Source of the DNA: JAGTVB01 sp964624765
GTDB lineage: Bacteria; Pseudomonadota; Gammaproteobacteria; HK1
Direction: 5' to 3'
Length of the DNA: 11,622 bases
Assembly (NCBI GenBank): GCA_964624765.1
Contig: CAZUZO010000113.1
Location: 1-11,622, forward strand
This document shows positions 1-6,538 of the stretch, one piece after another; the stretch's first letter is position 1, and each line of letters opens with the position of its first letter. The translations under genes and the position numbers were made by a program. Below the pieces are notes generated by a model that was not told the DNA's origin, searched no databases, and saw only the letters and a list, made by a program, of their open reading frames with translations.

Positions 1-84
1 AGAGACATATCAGATCGATAGGCGAGGAGCGAGCACCGCCCAACGCCGCTATCGGGTCGTGTAGCAGGTTTTTTCACAACCTCT
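1..84 (+). repeat. Right part of a dispersed inverted-end repeat (copy 1)
   Basis: Positions 2-84 match the reverse complement of 11507-11589 at 81 of 83 positions; the two differences are at 16 and 24. The segment ends in AGCAGGTTTTTTCACAACCT, the right end of the family. That end contains a small palindrome, AGGTT (66-70), seven bases, AACCT (78-82). CGATAG (16-21) can pair with CTATCG (49-54), so the body can fold. By comparison with the complete copy near 6357-6496, about 55 nt of the left end lies before the window. The element stops about 15 nt before the ibaG start and would form its leader if transcribed from upstream. No ORF was found in it. Confidence 0.85.
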
Positions 85-99
85 GAGTGGAGACAGGGT

Positions 100-342
100 A
101 TGCAGCCGGACGAACTCAAGCGTGTTATCGAAGCAGCGTTACCGACCGAGCATGTGGCGGTAGCGGGTGATGGCCGCCATTTCGAGGCGACTGTCGTGAG
201 TACGGCCTTTGCCGGACAAGCGATGCTCAAACAGCACCGAATGGTTTACGACGCCCTCGGTGATCGCTTTCAGACCCAAGCGGTGCATGCCTTGACGCTC
301 AAGACCTATACTCCTGAGGAGTGGCGGGAGCTGAAGGGCTAG
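100..342 (+). CDS. ibaG: BolA-family protein, IbaG type
   Basis: An 80-residue single-domain BolA/IbaG protein. The family binds [2Fe-2S] clusters together with monothiol glutaredoxins and is tied to iron homeostasis, and in E. coli to acid stress. Visible signatures are the GDGRHFEA strand (residues 23-30), LKQHRMVY (43-50) and the C-terminal VHALTLKTYTPEEW block, whose His63 matches the conserved BolA histidine. Its length is close to that of E. coli IbaG. The ATG at 100 follows GGAGA at 89-93 with a 6-nt spacer. murA starts about 40 nt downstream, the usual ibaG-murA pairing in gammaproteobacteria. A repeat element ends just upstream where mla genes are often found, but the window starts too late to show what precedes it. 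Family assignment is firm; the IbaG subfamily is inferred from the sequence and from murA. Confidence 0.93.
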   Translation: MQPDELKRVIEAALPTEHVAVAGDGRHFEATVVSTAFAGQAMLKQHRMVYDALGDRFQTQAVHALTLKTYTPEEWRELKG

Positions 343-382
343 GTCGGGCTAAGAGTATTTGCCGATTCGGCTACTGTACGCC

Positions 383-1642
383 TTGGACAAGCTCATCATC
401 ACCGGAGGTCGGCCGCTGCGTGGGGAAGTGCGCATATCGGGGGCTAAGAATGCGGCTCTGCCGATCCTCGCCGCAACCCTGCTTGCCGACGGCCCGGTTA
501 TCCTCCGCAACATTCCTCATCTTCGAGATATCACGACCACCATGGAGCTGCTGGGCCGCATGGGGGTCGGCTTGCTGGTCGACGAGCGCATGCGCGTCAG
601 GGTCGATGCTTCGTCGGTCCGCAAGTTCGTGGCACCCTACGAGTTGGTGCGAACCATGCGGGCATCCATCTTGGTGCTCGGTCCTTTGTTGGCTCGGTTC
701 GGCCGCGCAGTGGTCTCGTTACCCGGCGGTTGCGCCATCGGTTCACGACCGGTGGACTTGCACATTCAAGGCTTGGCAAAGATGGGAGCGGATATCCGGG
801 TCGAAGGGGGGTACATTCACGCCCGGGCTAAGCGACTGAAAGGAGCCCGCTTGTTCCTGGATACGGTCACGGTGACCGGCACCGAGAATTTAATGATGGC
901 TGCCAGCCTGGCGGAGGGGACTACGGTGATCGAAAATGCAGCCCGTGAGCCCGAGGTGGTGGATCTCGCTGACTGTTTGGTCGCCATGGGGGCGCGCCTG
1001 CAGGGAGCGGGCAGCGATGTGATCGAGATCGAGGGCGTGCAGAGCTTGTCGGGGGCGGAGTATGAAGTGCTGCCCGACCGTATCGAGGCAGCCACCTATT
1101 TGGTCGCCGGCGCCATCACCGGCGGTTGTGTGCGGGTCAAGTGCACGCGTCCCGCATTACTCGAGGCGGTGCTCGAGAAACTCGCCGAGGCGGGCGGGGC
1201 GCTGGCATTCGGTGACGATTGGATCGAGCTGGATATGGGCGGACAGCGGGCGCATGCGGTGTCCATACGCACGGCACCCTTTCCGGCGTTCCCCACCGAT
1301 ATGCAAGCCCAGTTTACGGCCCTTAATGCGACGGCGCAGGGGGTGGGGATCATCACCGAGACGGTGTTTGAGAATCGCTTCATGCATGTGGATGAGCTGC
1401 GCCGTATGGGGGCAGACATCACTCTGGAAGGCAACACGGCCATCATCAACGGTATCGAGAAGCTGACCGCGGCCCCGGTGATGGCCACCGATCTGCGTGC
1501 ATCGGCCAGTTTGGTGCTGGCGGGCTTGGTTGCCGAAGGGGATACAGTGGTGGACCGGATCTACCACATCGACCGAGGCTACGAGTGTATCGAAGAAAAA
1601 TTATGCCAGCTTGGGGCGCAGATTCGACGGATCCCAGGTTGA
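383..1642 (+). CDS. murA: UDP-N-acetylglucosamine 1-carboxyvinyltransferase (MurA)
   Basis: Cytoplasmic enzyme transferring enolpyruvate from PEP to UDP-GlcNAc, the first committed step of peptidoglycan synthesis. From the TTG at 383 the product is 419 residues, beginning MDKLIITGG, the same length as and co-linear with E. coli MurA. Seen: the substrate-binding Lys22-Asn23 pair in SGAKNAALP; the loop SLPGGCAIGSRPVDLH, whose Cys117 corresponds to E. coli Cys115 (the fosfomycin target); RTMRAS (90-95); and the C-terminal ATDLRASASLVLAG and IYHIDRGYE blocks. Cys rather than Asp at the loop predicts fosfomycin susceptibility at the target level. An in-frame TTG at 359 would add eight residues, but it has only an AAGAG (351-355) placed too close; homology favours 383. 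Neither start has a good Shine-Dalgarno site, so translation may be coupled to ibaG. hisG follows about 30 nt downstream. Confidence 0.96.
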   Translation: MDKLIITGGRPLRGEVRISGAKNAALPILAATLLADGPVILRNIPHLRDITTTMELLGRMGVGLLVDERMRVRVDASSVRKFVAPYELVRTMRASILVLGPLLARFGRAVVSLPGGCAIGSRPVDLHIQGLAKMGADIRVEGGYIHARAKRLKGARLFLDTVTVTGTENLMMAASLAEGTTVIENAAREPEVVDLADCLVAMGARLQGAGSDVIEIEGVQSLSGAEYEVLPDRIEAATYLVAGAITGGCVRVKCTRPALLEAVLEKLAEAGGALAFGDDWIELDMGGQRAHAVSIRTAPFPAFPTDMQAQFTALNATAQGVGIITETVFENRFMHVDELRRMGADITLEGNTAIINGIEKLTAAPVMATDLRASASLVLAGLVAEGDTVVDRIYHIDRGYECIEEKLCQLGAQIRRIPG

Positions 1643-1675
1643 GGGGCCGCTTTGCCCAGACAAGAGTCCATGCCA

Positions 1676-2353
1676 ATGACCGACAACCTGACCATCGCCG
1701 TTTCCAAAGGTCGGATTTTCAAGGAGGCGCTACCGCTTCTGAAAGCCGCCGGCATTGAACCGGCCGAGGATCCCGAGGCGAGTCGCAAGCTGGTGCTCGA
1801 AACCACGCGGGCGGATATTCAGATCGTCGTCATCCGCGCTCAGGATGTCCCGACCTTCGTCGAATACGGTGCCGCCGATCTGGGTGTGGCGGGCAAGGAT
1901 GTGCTCCTGGAATACGGCGGCGAAGGGCTTTACGAGCCATTGGATCTGCGCATTGCCCGCTGCCGGCTGATGGTGGCGGCAAAAGTCGGCGATGACCGGG
2001 TCTTGCGGCGGCCGCGGGTGGCCACCAAATACCTCACGACCAGCCGGCGCTACTTCGCACGACAGGGCGTTCAGGCCGAGATCATCAAGCTTTATGGGTC
2101 AATGGAGCTGGCTCCCCTGGTTGGCCTGGCGGACCGTATCGTGGATCTGGTGGACACGGGGAGCACGCTGCGGGCCAACGGACTGGTGCCGCTCGAGACC
2201 ATCGCCGAGATCTCCTCACGGTTGGTGGTGAATAGGGCTGCCATGAAGATGAAGCACCGGCGAGTAGTAGCCTTGATGCGAGAGCTGGCTCAGGTGGTCG
2301 CGGATCAGGGGCAGGTGACGGGCTCGATGGCGGATTGGCAGTCGAGATCATGA
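1676..2353 (+). CDS. hisG: ATP phosphoribosyltransferase, short form (HisG)
   Basis: Catalyses the first step of histidine synthesis, condensing ATP with PRPP. The 225-residue protein has AVSKGR near its N-terminus, GAADLGVAGKDVL, LYGSMELAPLVGLAD and the PRPP-binding block LVDTGSTLRANGL. It ends shortly after the catalytic part and lacks the roughly 80-residue C-terminal regulatory domain of long-form enzymes such as E. coli HisG. Short-form HisG is known to need the HisZ partner for activity and histidine feedback; no hisZ lies in this window. The ATG at 1676 has AAGAG (1662-1666) at 9 nt. An ATG at 1670 (two more residues) and a TTG at 1652 are alternatives. The stop overlaps the hisD start in an ATGA at 2350-2353, pointing to translational coupling. 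Confidence 0.95.
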   Translation: MTDNLTIAVSKGRIFKEALPLLKAAGIEPAEDPEASRKLVLETTRADIQIVVIRAQDVPTFVEYGAADLGVAGKDVLLEYGGEGLYEPLDLRIARCRLMVAAKVGDDRVLRRPRVATKYLTTSRRYFARQGVQAEIIKLYGSMELAPLVGLADRIVDLVDTGSTLRANGLVPLETIAEISSRLVVNRAAMKMKHRRVVALMRELAQVVADQGQVTGSMADWQSRS

Positions 2354-3690
2354 ACGAACGGCTTGAGATTGCGCGGCTGGACACCGAGCAAGCGGATTTC
2401 TGGGAGCGCCTCGCGGGGCGAGTGTCCTGGGAAAGCAGTATCGATGAGTCCGTGGAATATACGGTGCGGGAGATCGTCGATGCGGTTCGCCAGCGCGGCG
2501 ATGAAGCGGTATTGGAATACACGAATCGCTTCGATGGCCGCAGCGCGGAGAACTTCGCGGAGCTCTTCATCCCGGCGTCGCGTTTAGGTGCCGCCTATCG
2601 ATCCCTAGAACCTCAGCAGCGACAAGCTCTGGATCAGGCTGCATCGCGCATCCGTCGCTATCACGAGCGACAGTTGGAGTCGTCTTGGCATTATGAGGAG
2701 GCCGATGGCACCTACCTAGGTCAACAGGTGACAGCTCTGGATCGGGTCGGGCTGTACGTGCCAGGAGGCAGGGCTGCTTATCCGTCATCGGTGTTGATGA
2801 ACGCTATTCCGGCGCGGGTAGCGGGGGTGCCGGAGCTGGTGATGGTGGTGCCGGCGCCCGGTGGCGTCGTTTCCGATCTGGTGCTGGCCGCGGCCTATCG
2901 GGTCGAGGTGGATCAGGTCATCACTATCGGTGGCGCTCAGGCGGTTGCGGCGCTGGCTTATGGCACGGCTTCGGTGCCTCGGGTCGACAAGATCGTGGGC
3001 CCAGGGAATGCCTATGTGGCGGCGGCAAAACGCAGGGTATTCGGTAAGGTCGGCATCGACATGCTCGCCGGACCGTCGGAAATCATGGTGGTGTGCGACG
3101 GCCGGACGCCGGCAGAGTGGATCGCCATGGATCTGTTTTCCCAGGCGGAGCACGATGAGAGTGCACGGGCTTTGTTATTGTCACCGGATGGGAACTTTCT
3201 CAGCGCGGTCTATGACGCCATGGTGCGGCATTTGCCGGCTATGGAGCGGTCATCGATCATCGCTGCGGCGCTCGCCTCGCAAGGAGCGCTGATTCGGGTG
3301 CGCGATCTGGCGGAGGCCATCGATATCGTCAACTTCGTGGCGCCCGAACACCTGGAGCTTTCCGTCGAGGACCCCCTGCCCCTGGCCGCAACCGTGCGTC
3401 ACGCGGGCGCCATCTTTCTCGGGCGCTACACGGCGGAGGTGTTGGGGGATTACTGTGCGGGGCCGAACCACGTGCTTCCCACCGGTGGTACCGCGCGTTT
3501 TTCATCGCCCCTTGGGGTGATGGACTTCCAGAAGCGCTCGAGCCTCATTGGCTGTTCCAAGAGTTCCGCTCGCCGACTTGGGGCCGTGGCCGGGATTCTC
3601 GCCCGCGGCGAAGGGCTGACCGCCCATGCGCGCTCGGCTGAGATGCGCCGGCAGGAAGTCGATGCGCCGTCGGACCTGGGCGAAGGGTGA
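2350..3690 (+). CDS. hisD: Histidinol dehydrogenase (HisD)
   Basis: NAD- and zinc-dependent enzyme oxidising L-histidinol through the aldehyde to L-histidine, the last two steps of the pathway. The 446-residue product is full length for the family. Visible: GLYVPGGRAAYPSS (134-147); GGAQAVAALAYGT (194-206); the zinc ligands Gln265 and His268 in FSQAEHD, Asp367 in LGDYCAGPNH and His426 in GLTAHARSAE; and the catalytic pair Glu333-His334 in VAPEHLE. All expected metal and catalytic residues are present. The ATG at 2350 overlaps the hisG stop (ATGA) and matches where the family usually begins; a TTG at 2335 would add five residues. hisC begins 19 nt after the stop. It forms a hisG-hisD-hisC block separate from the remaining his genes, which are not in the window. 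Confidence 0.97.
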   Translation: MNERLEIARLDTEQADFWERLAGRVSWESSIDESVEYTVREIVDAVRQRGDEAVLEYTNRFDGRSAENFAELFIPASRLGAAYRSLEPQQRQALDQAASRIRRYHERQLESSWHYEEADGTYLGQQVTALDRVGLYVPGGRAAYPSSVLMNAIPARVAGVPELVMVVPAPGGVVSDLVLAAAYRVEVDQVITIGGAQAVAALAYGTASVPRVDKIVGPGNAYVAAAKRRVFGKVGIDMLAGPSEIMVVCDGRTPAEWIAMDLFSQAEHDESARALLLSPDGNFLSAVYDAMVRHLPAMERSSIIAAALASQGALIRVRDLAEAIDIVNFVAPEHLELSVEDPLPLAATVRHAGAIFLGRYTAEVLGDYCAGPNHVLPTGGTARFSSPLGVMDFQKRSSLIGCSKSSARRLGAVAGILARGEGLTAHARSAEMRRQEVDAPSDLGEG

Positions 3691-3709
3691 GGAACTTCAC
3701 CGCCTCGCT

Positions 3710-4798
3710 ATGAATGACACGTCGTGCCGTTCTGGTTTGCAATGGATACGCCCCGAGCTGCGGGCGCTGAAGGCTTATACGGTCACCAATCCTCGCGGGC
3801 TCATTAAACTGGACGCCATGGAGAATCCCTACCGTTGGCCGGATGAGCTCGTACAGGGGTGGCTCGAAGGCTTGCGCAAGGTGGAGATCAATCGTTATCC
3901 AGACCCCCAGGCCACCGATCTCAAGGTCTGGCTGCGGGCGGTCATGGAGGTGCCTGAGGCGCTTGATCTGCTCCTTGGCAACGGCTCCGATGAGCTGATT
4001 CAGCTAGTGTTACTGGCTCTGGCTACACCTGGCCGAACGGTCGTGGTGCCGGAACCGAGCTTTGCCATGTATCGCTTGCTCGCGGTGGCGCTGGGATTCA
4101 ACTATGTCGGGGTGGCGCTGCGAGCCGAAGATTTTGACCTCGATTTTCCCGCCATGGTGGCAGCGGTTCGCGAGCATCAGCCGGCCGTGGTGTTTCTCGC
4201 CTATCCCAATAATCCCACCGGTAACCTATGGGATCGGCACCAGCTCCGTGAGTTGATCGCGTGCGCGCCGGGGGCGGTGGTGGTCGACGAGGCCTACGCG
4301 GCTTTCGCTAGGGCTTCTTTGCTGCCTGACCTCTCGCGGTTTCCGAATCTTATCGTGCTGCGCACCCTATCCAAGCTGGGGTTGGCGGGGCTTCGTCTAG
4401 GCGTTCTCATCGCGTCTCCAGCCTGGCTTGCCGAACTGGAAAAAGTGCGTCTTCCCTACAATATCAACGTCCTAACCCAGGTCAGCGCGCAGTTTGCCTT
4501 GGAGCATTACAGCGTCTTGCAGAGTCAGGTGGACTGTATCGTGCGCGATCGCGAGCAGCTACTCGCCCGCTTGCGATCGCTGCCCGGTGTGCTGGCATGG
4601 CCGAGCTCGGCCAACTTTATTCTTTTTCGAAGCACGAACCGACCCGCGGGCACCGTTTTCCAAGGGCTGTGGGAGGCGGGTATCCTGGTTAAGAATCTCG
4701 ACGGCAGTCACCCGCTACTGGCAGGCTGTTTGCGCGTCAGCGTTGGGCTTCCCGCCGAGAATGAGGCTTTTTTGCAGGCCCTCGCGGGACTGCTCTAG
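3710..4798 (+). CDS. hisC: Histidinol-phosphate aminotransferase (HisC)
   Basis: PLP-dependent fold-type I aminotransferase that converts imidazole-acetol phosphate and glutamate to histidinol phosphate and 2-oxoglutarate. The 362-residue protein shows LDAMENPY near the N-terminus, NRYPDPQA, GNGSDELI (90-97, cofactor phosphate site), YPNNPTGN with Asn168, VVDEAYAAF with Asp193 and Tyr196, and RTLSKLGLAGLRLG with the PLP-binding Lys222 and Arg229. The ATG at 3710 is chosen because the aligned N-terminus begins there; an upstream in-frame start at 3626 would run into the 3' end of hisD and add a basic, non-conserved stretch. An AGGGTGAGGA run (3684-3693) lies rather far upstream as ribosome site. 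The TAG stop overlaps the stop of the convergent protease gene by 4 nt. Confidence 0.96.
   Translation: MNDTSCRSGLQWIRPELRALKAYTVTNPRGLIKLDAMENPYRWPDELVQGWLEGLRKVEINRYPDPQATDLKVWLRAVMEVPEALDLLLGNGSDELIQLVLLALATPGRTVVVPEPSFAMYRLLAVALGFNYVGVALRAEDFDLDFPAMVAAVREHQPAVVFLAYPNNPTGNLWDRHQLRELIACAPGAVVVDEAYAAFARASLLPDLSRFPNLIVLRTLSKLGLAGLRLGVLIASPAWLAELEKVRLPYNINVLTQVSAQFALEHYSVLQSQVDCIVRDREQLLARLRSLPGVLAWPSSANFILFRSTNRPAGTVFQGLWEAGILVKNLDGSHPLLAGCLRVSVGLPAENEAFLQALAGLL
4795..4798. other. Shared CTAG stop palindrome of two convergent genes
   Basis: CTAG reads TAG for hisC on the + strand (4796-4798) and TAG for the protease gene on the - strand (4795-4797). The two coding regions therefore meet tail to tail with a 4-nt overlap. 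I see no hairpin followed by a T-run on either side, so each transcript probably runs into the other gene. Confidence 0.9.
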
Positions 4799-6033
4799 CC
4801 GCCGCTACGGGCTCCGCTAGGAGGAGGAATCGCGGCCCGGTACGCATGGCTGTCTTGGGCTCGAACGGCGTTAGGTTCCGCGGGTCGCTGGGATACCGTT
4901 GCTTGCATGTTCTGTGAGCGCCCGTCGCGCACGACCCGAAGGGCCACTTGATTGCCTGGCGGGACACGGGCAATGGCGGTGACCGCCGCATGGCGGTCGA
5001 GCACTGGCTGTTGATCCACATGGGTGATCAGATCCCCTGGTTGCAGTCCGACAAAGTGGGCGGGGCTGTGTCGCATCACGCGGGAAACCACCACACCCGT
5101 GGTTTCTGCAAAGTCAGCGGATTGAACCAATTTGCGGGGCAATTCTTGTACCTCGACACCGAGCCAACCTCTGATGACGTACCCCTGGTCGAGAATCTGC
5201 GTCATCACATGGGTCGCCACCTCTGCCGGAATGGCAAAACCGATGCCTTGACCACCGATGCGGGAGAATACGGCGCTATTGATGCCGATCAGTTCGCCGT
5301 GGGGGTTAATCAGGGCTCCTCCCGAATTGCCAGGATTAATGGCGGCGTCGGTCTGGATGAAGTCCTCGAAGGTATTAATGCCTAGGCCGCTGCGGCCGGT
5401 GGCACTGATGATGCCCTGGGTGACCGTTTGGCCCATGCCGAAAGGATTGCCTATAGCGAGCACCACGTCACCTACTCGCGGGTAATGGGCCGTCTGCAGA
5501 GAAATGATCGGTACGTCAGCGAGCTCAATTTTCAGTACCGCCAGATCCGTATCCGGGTCGGTTCCGACGACTCGTGCTGCTGCCTGGCGACGGTCCTGCA
5601 GCAAGACACGTATGACCTCCGCGCTCTCGATGACATGGTGATTGGTGAGCACGTGGCCGTTTTCACTCACGATCACGCCCGAGCCTAAGCTCGGCTCGCG
5701 ATGAACGCCCGGTGACGCAAACGAATCCCGAAAGAAGGGTTCGTAACGTGGCTCATCGGGAAAGGGCTCCGGCGGCTCAACGACCGCTTTGGCCGCGTGT
5801 ATGTTGACCACCGCCGGTGCCGCGCGCGCGACCGCGGCGGCATAAGAATAGGGCTCTGGATGGGATCCATGGGTTGAGGGAGCGTCCGCGGAGGGGGCGT
5901 CATGCTCGTCGCGATCGGCCGCGATCGAAGGGCGCTGAAGCCACTGCGGAGACATCAGCATCAATAGAAAGGCGGCCGCAAGGCCGCTGGTGATGGCCTG
6001 ATAAAGAAGCCGGAAAGTCTTGCGCAGCTGCAT
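4795..6033 (-). CDS. Periplasmic trypsin-like serine protease, HtrA family (DegQ/AlgW/DegS-like)
   Basis: Envelope quality-control protease of the HtrA family, 412 residues from the ATG at 6033. An N-terminal hydrophobic segment (about residues 13-29) follows basic residues and acts as a membrane anchor or uncleaved signal. A low-complexity acidic/proline linker comes next (about 38-62), then the protease domain with the triad His133 (TNHHVI), Asp163 (DTDLAVLKI) and Ser237 (INPGNSGGAL), and one PDZ domain (about 287-378). A single PDZ and an anchor suggest the AlgW/DegS class, which can cleave the anti-sigma factor RseA, more than two-PDZ DegP. The C-terminal 30 residues after the PDZ look disordered. 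An upstream ATG at 6093, with AGAGG nearby, would add 20 residues, but that stretch overlaps the inverted repeat at 6050-6104 and looks non-coding. In other gammaproteobacteria such a gene also lies between hisC and petA. Confidence 0.92.
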   Translation of the reverse strand: MQLRKTFRLLYQAITSGLAAAFLLMLMSPQWLQRPSIAADRDEHDAPSADAPSTHGSHPEPYSYAAAVARAAPAVVNIHAAKAVVEPPEPFPDEPRYEPFFRDSFASPGVHREPSLGSGVIVSENGHVLTNHHVIESAEVIRVLLQDRRQAAARVVGTDPDTDLAVLKIELADVPIISLQTAHYPRVGDVVLAIGNPFGMGQTVTQGIISATGRSGLGINTFEDFIQTDAAINPGNSGGALINPHGELIGINSAVFSRIGGQGIGFAIPAEVATHVMTQILDQGYVIRGWLGVEVQELPRKLVQSADFAETTGVVVSRVMRHSPAHFVGLQPGDLITHVDQQPVLDRHAAVTAIARVPPGNQVALRVVRDGRSQNMQATVSQRPAEPNAVRAQDSHAYRAAIPPPSGARSGG

Positions 6034-6049
6034 CGTGTGGGTGTCCCGA

Positions 6050-6104
6050 AGGTTGTGAAGTGATCTTAGCTCCCGGACAGTGCGGTGGGTCATTCACAAC
6101 CTCT
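6050..6104. repeat. Minimal inverted pair of repeat-family ends
   Basis: AGGTTGTGAA (6050-6059) and TTCACAACCT (6093-6102) form a perfect 10-bp inverted repeat around 33 nt. The right arm continues as CACAACCTCTG, as in copy 1. Both arms equal the outer end of the larger repeats, but the body is missing, so this may be a deletion derivative or a solo element. In the protease mRNA it would form a hairpin 16 nt before the ATG at 6033. Confidence 0.65.
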
Positions 6105-6162
6105 GGCCTAATAGTAGCCGAAGAGAGTGGCGCTTGCATCGCTGTTGTTCAGCCTCCGGGGA

Positions 6163-6179
6163 TCGGACCGCTTCGGACC
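6163..6179. promoter_or_regulatory. Tandem TCGGACC direct repeat, possible operator
   Basis: TCGGACC occurs at 6163-6169 and again at 6173-6179, exactly 10 bp apart, so the two copies face the same side of the helix. It lies between the two divergent transcription units, upstream of the candidate pet promoter. The arrangement would suit a regulator binding a direct repeat, but no known consensus is recognised and chance is possible. Confidence 0.3.
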
Positions 6180-6266
6180 CATGTGCGTTTAAGCAGGCGT
6201 TGCCGCTCGCGTCTGGCCGGTGCAGGGAGGCTGCCCCCAGTGGTGGATGGATGGTGCGAATGCGGG

Positions 6267-6306
6267 TAGACGCATTGACAAAGTTGGAATATTATAGGCT
6301 TCTAAT
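6267..6306 (+). promoter_or_regulatory. Candidate sigma-70-type promoter for petABC
   Basis: The only AT-rich patch in the intergenic region. TTGACA at 6275-6280 is a perfect -35 box, but the best -10-like string at matching distance is weak (TCTAAT at 6301-6306, 20-nt spacer). Alternatively TAGACG (6267-6272) and TATTAT (6290-6295) are 17 nt apart. Either would give an RNA leader of more than 200 nt that includes the whole repeat element before petA. Confidence 0.35.
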
Positions 6307-6356
6307 ACGCTTTGGCAGGTCAATTTGACTCTGGCCGGGCCCGCCAGTTCATCTAA

Positions 6357-6496
6357 GGGGGTTGTGAGAAAACCGTAGCCGAGTGGTCCGAGAGCACAGG
6401 GGCTGACGTCGCAGAGACCTATCAGATAGATGAGCGAGGAGGCGAACACCGCCCGCCGCCGCTATCGGGTGGCGTAGCAGGTTATTTCACAAGCGC
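6357..6496 (+). repeat. Complete inverted-end repeat element (copy 2) in the petA leader
   Basis: The left end GGTTGTGAGAAAACC (6360-6374) plus GTAGCC is matched in inverse by GTAGCAGGTTATTTCACAA (6474-6492), giving an element of about 140 bp with imperfect inverted ends. Its body shares GAGAC.TATCAGATAGAT, CACCGCCC and CGCCGCTATCGGGT with copies 1 and 4, with several substitutions. Further upstream CCGAGAGC (6389-6396) also recurs in copy 4. The element is in the same orientation as copy 1 and ends just before the petA start. No coding potential or transposase was seen. Confidence 0.8.
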
Positions 6497-6538
6497 TATG
6501 CAAACCGAGATCGATCGGGACAATCACGCACAAGCAAA

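Larger units (their letters stand above)
6034..6538. other. 505-nt gene-free region between the protease gene and petA
   Basis: Divergent intergenic region with no credible ORF. From left to right it holds a 10-bp inverted repeat (6050-6102) made of the same end sequence as the repeat family, a 7-bp direct repeat TCGGACC (6163-6169 and 6173-6179), an AT-rich candidate promoter (about 6267-6306) and a complete repeat element (about 6357-6496) reaching to within about 40 nt of petA. Promoters for both neighbours must lie here or in the repeat. Confidence 0.8.

Noticed and set aside
6034..6093. N-terminal extension of the protease from ATG 6093
   Set aside because: The added 20 residues are not typical of the family, the codons cover an inverted repeat, and ATG 6033 gives a normal basic-plus-hydrophobic N-terminus.
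6150..6233. 8-bp inverted repeat CAGCCTCC / GGAGGCTG
   Set aside because: The arms are 68 nt apart with no further pairing; expected by chance in GC-rich DNA.
6375..6400. A tRNA-like string (GTAGCCGAGTGGTCCGAGAG) resembling the D-arm of tRNA-Ser or tRNA-Leu
   Set aside because: No matching acceptor stem, anticodon arm or TTC arm follows. The stretch belongs to the repeat element, and its flanking bases are explained by the inverted ends.
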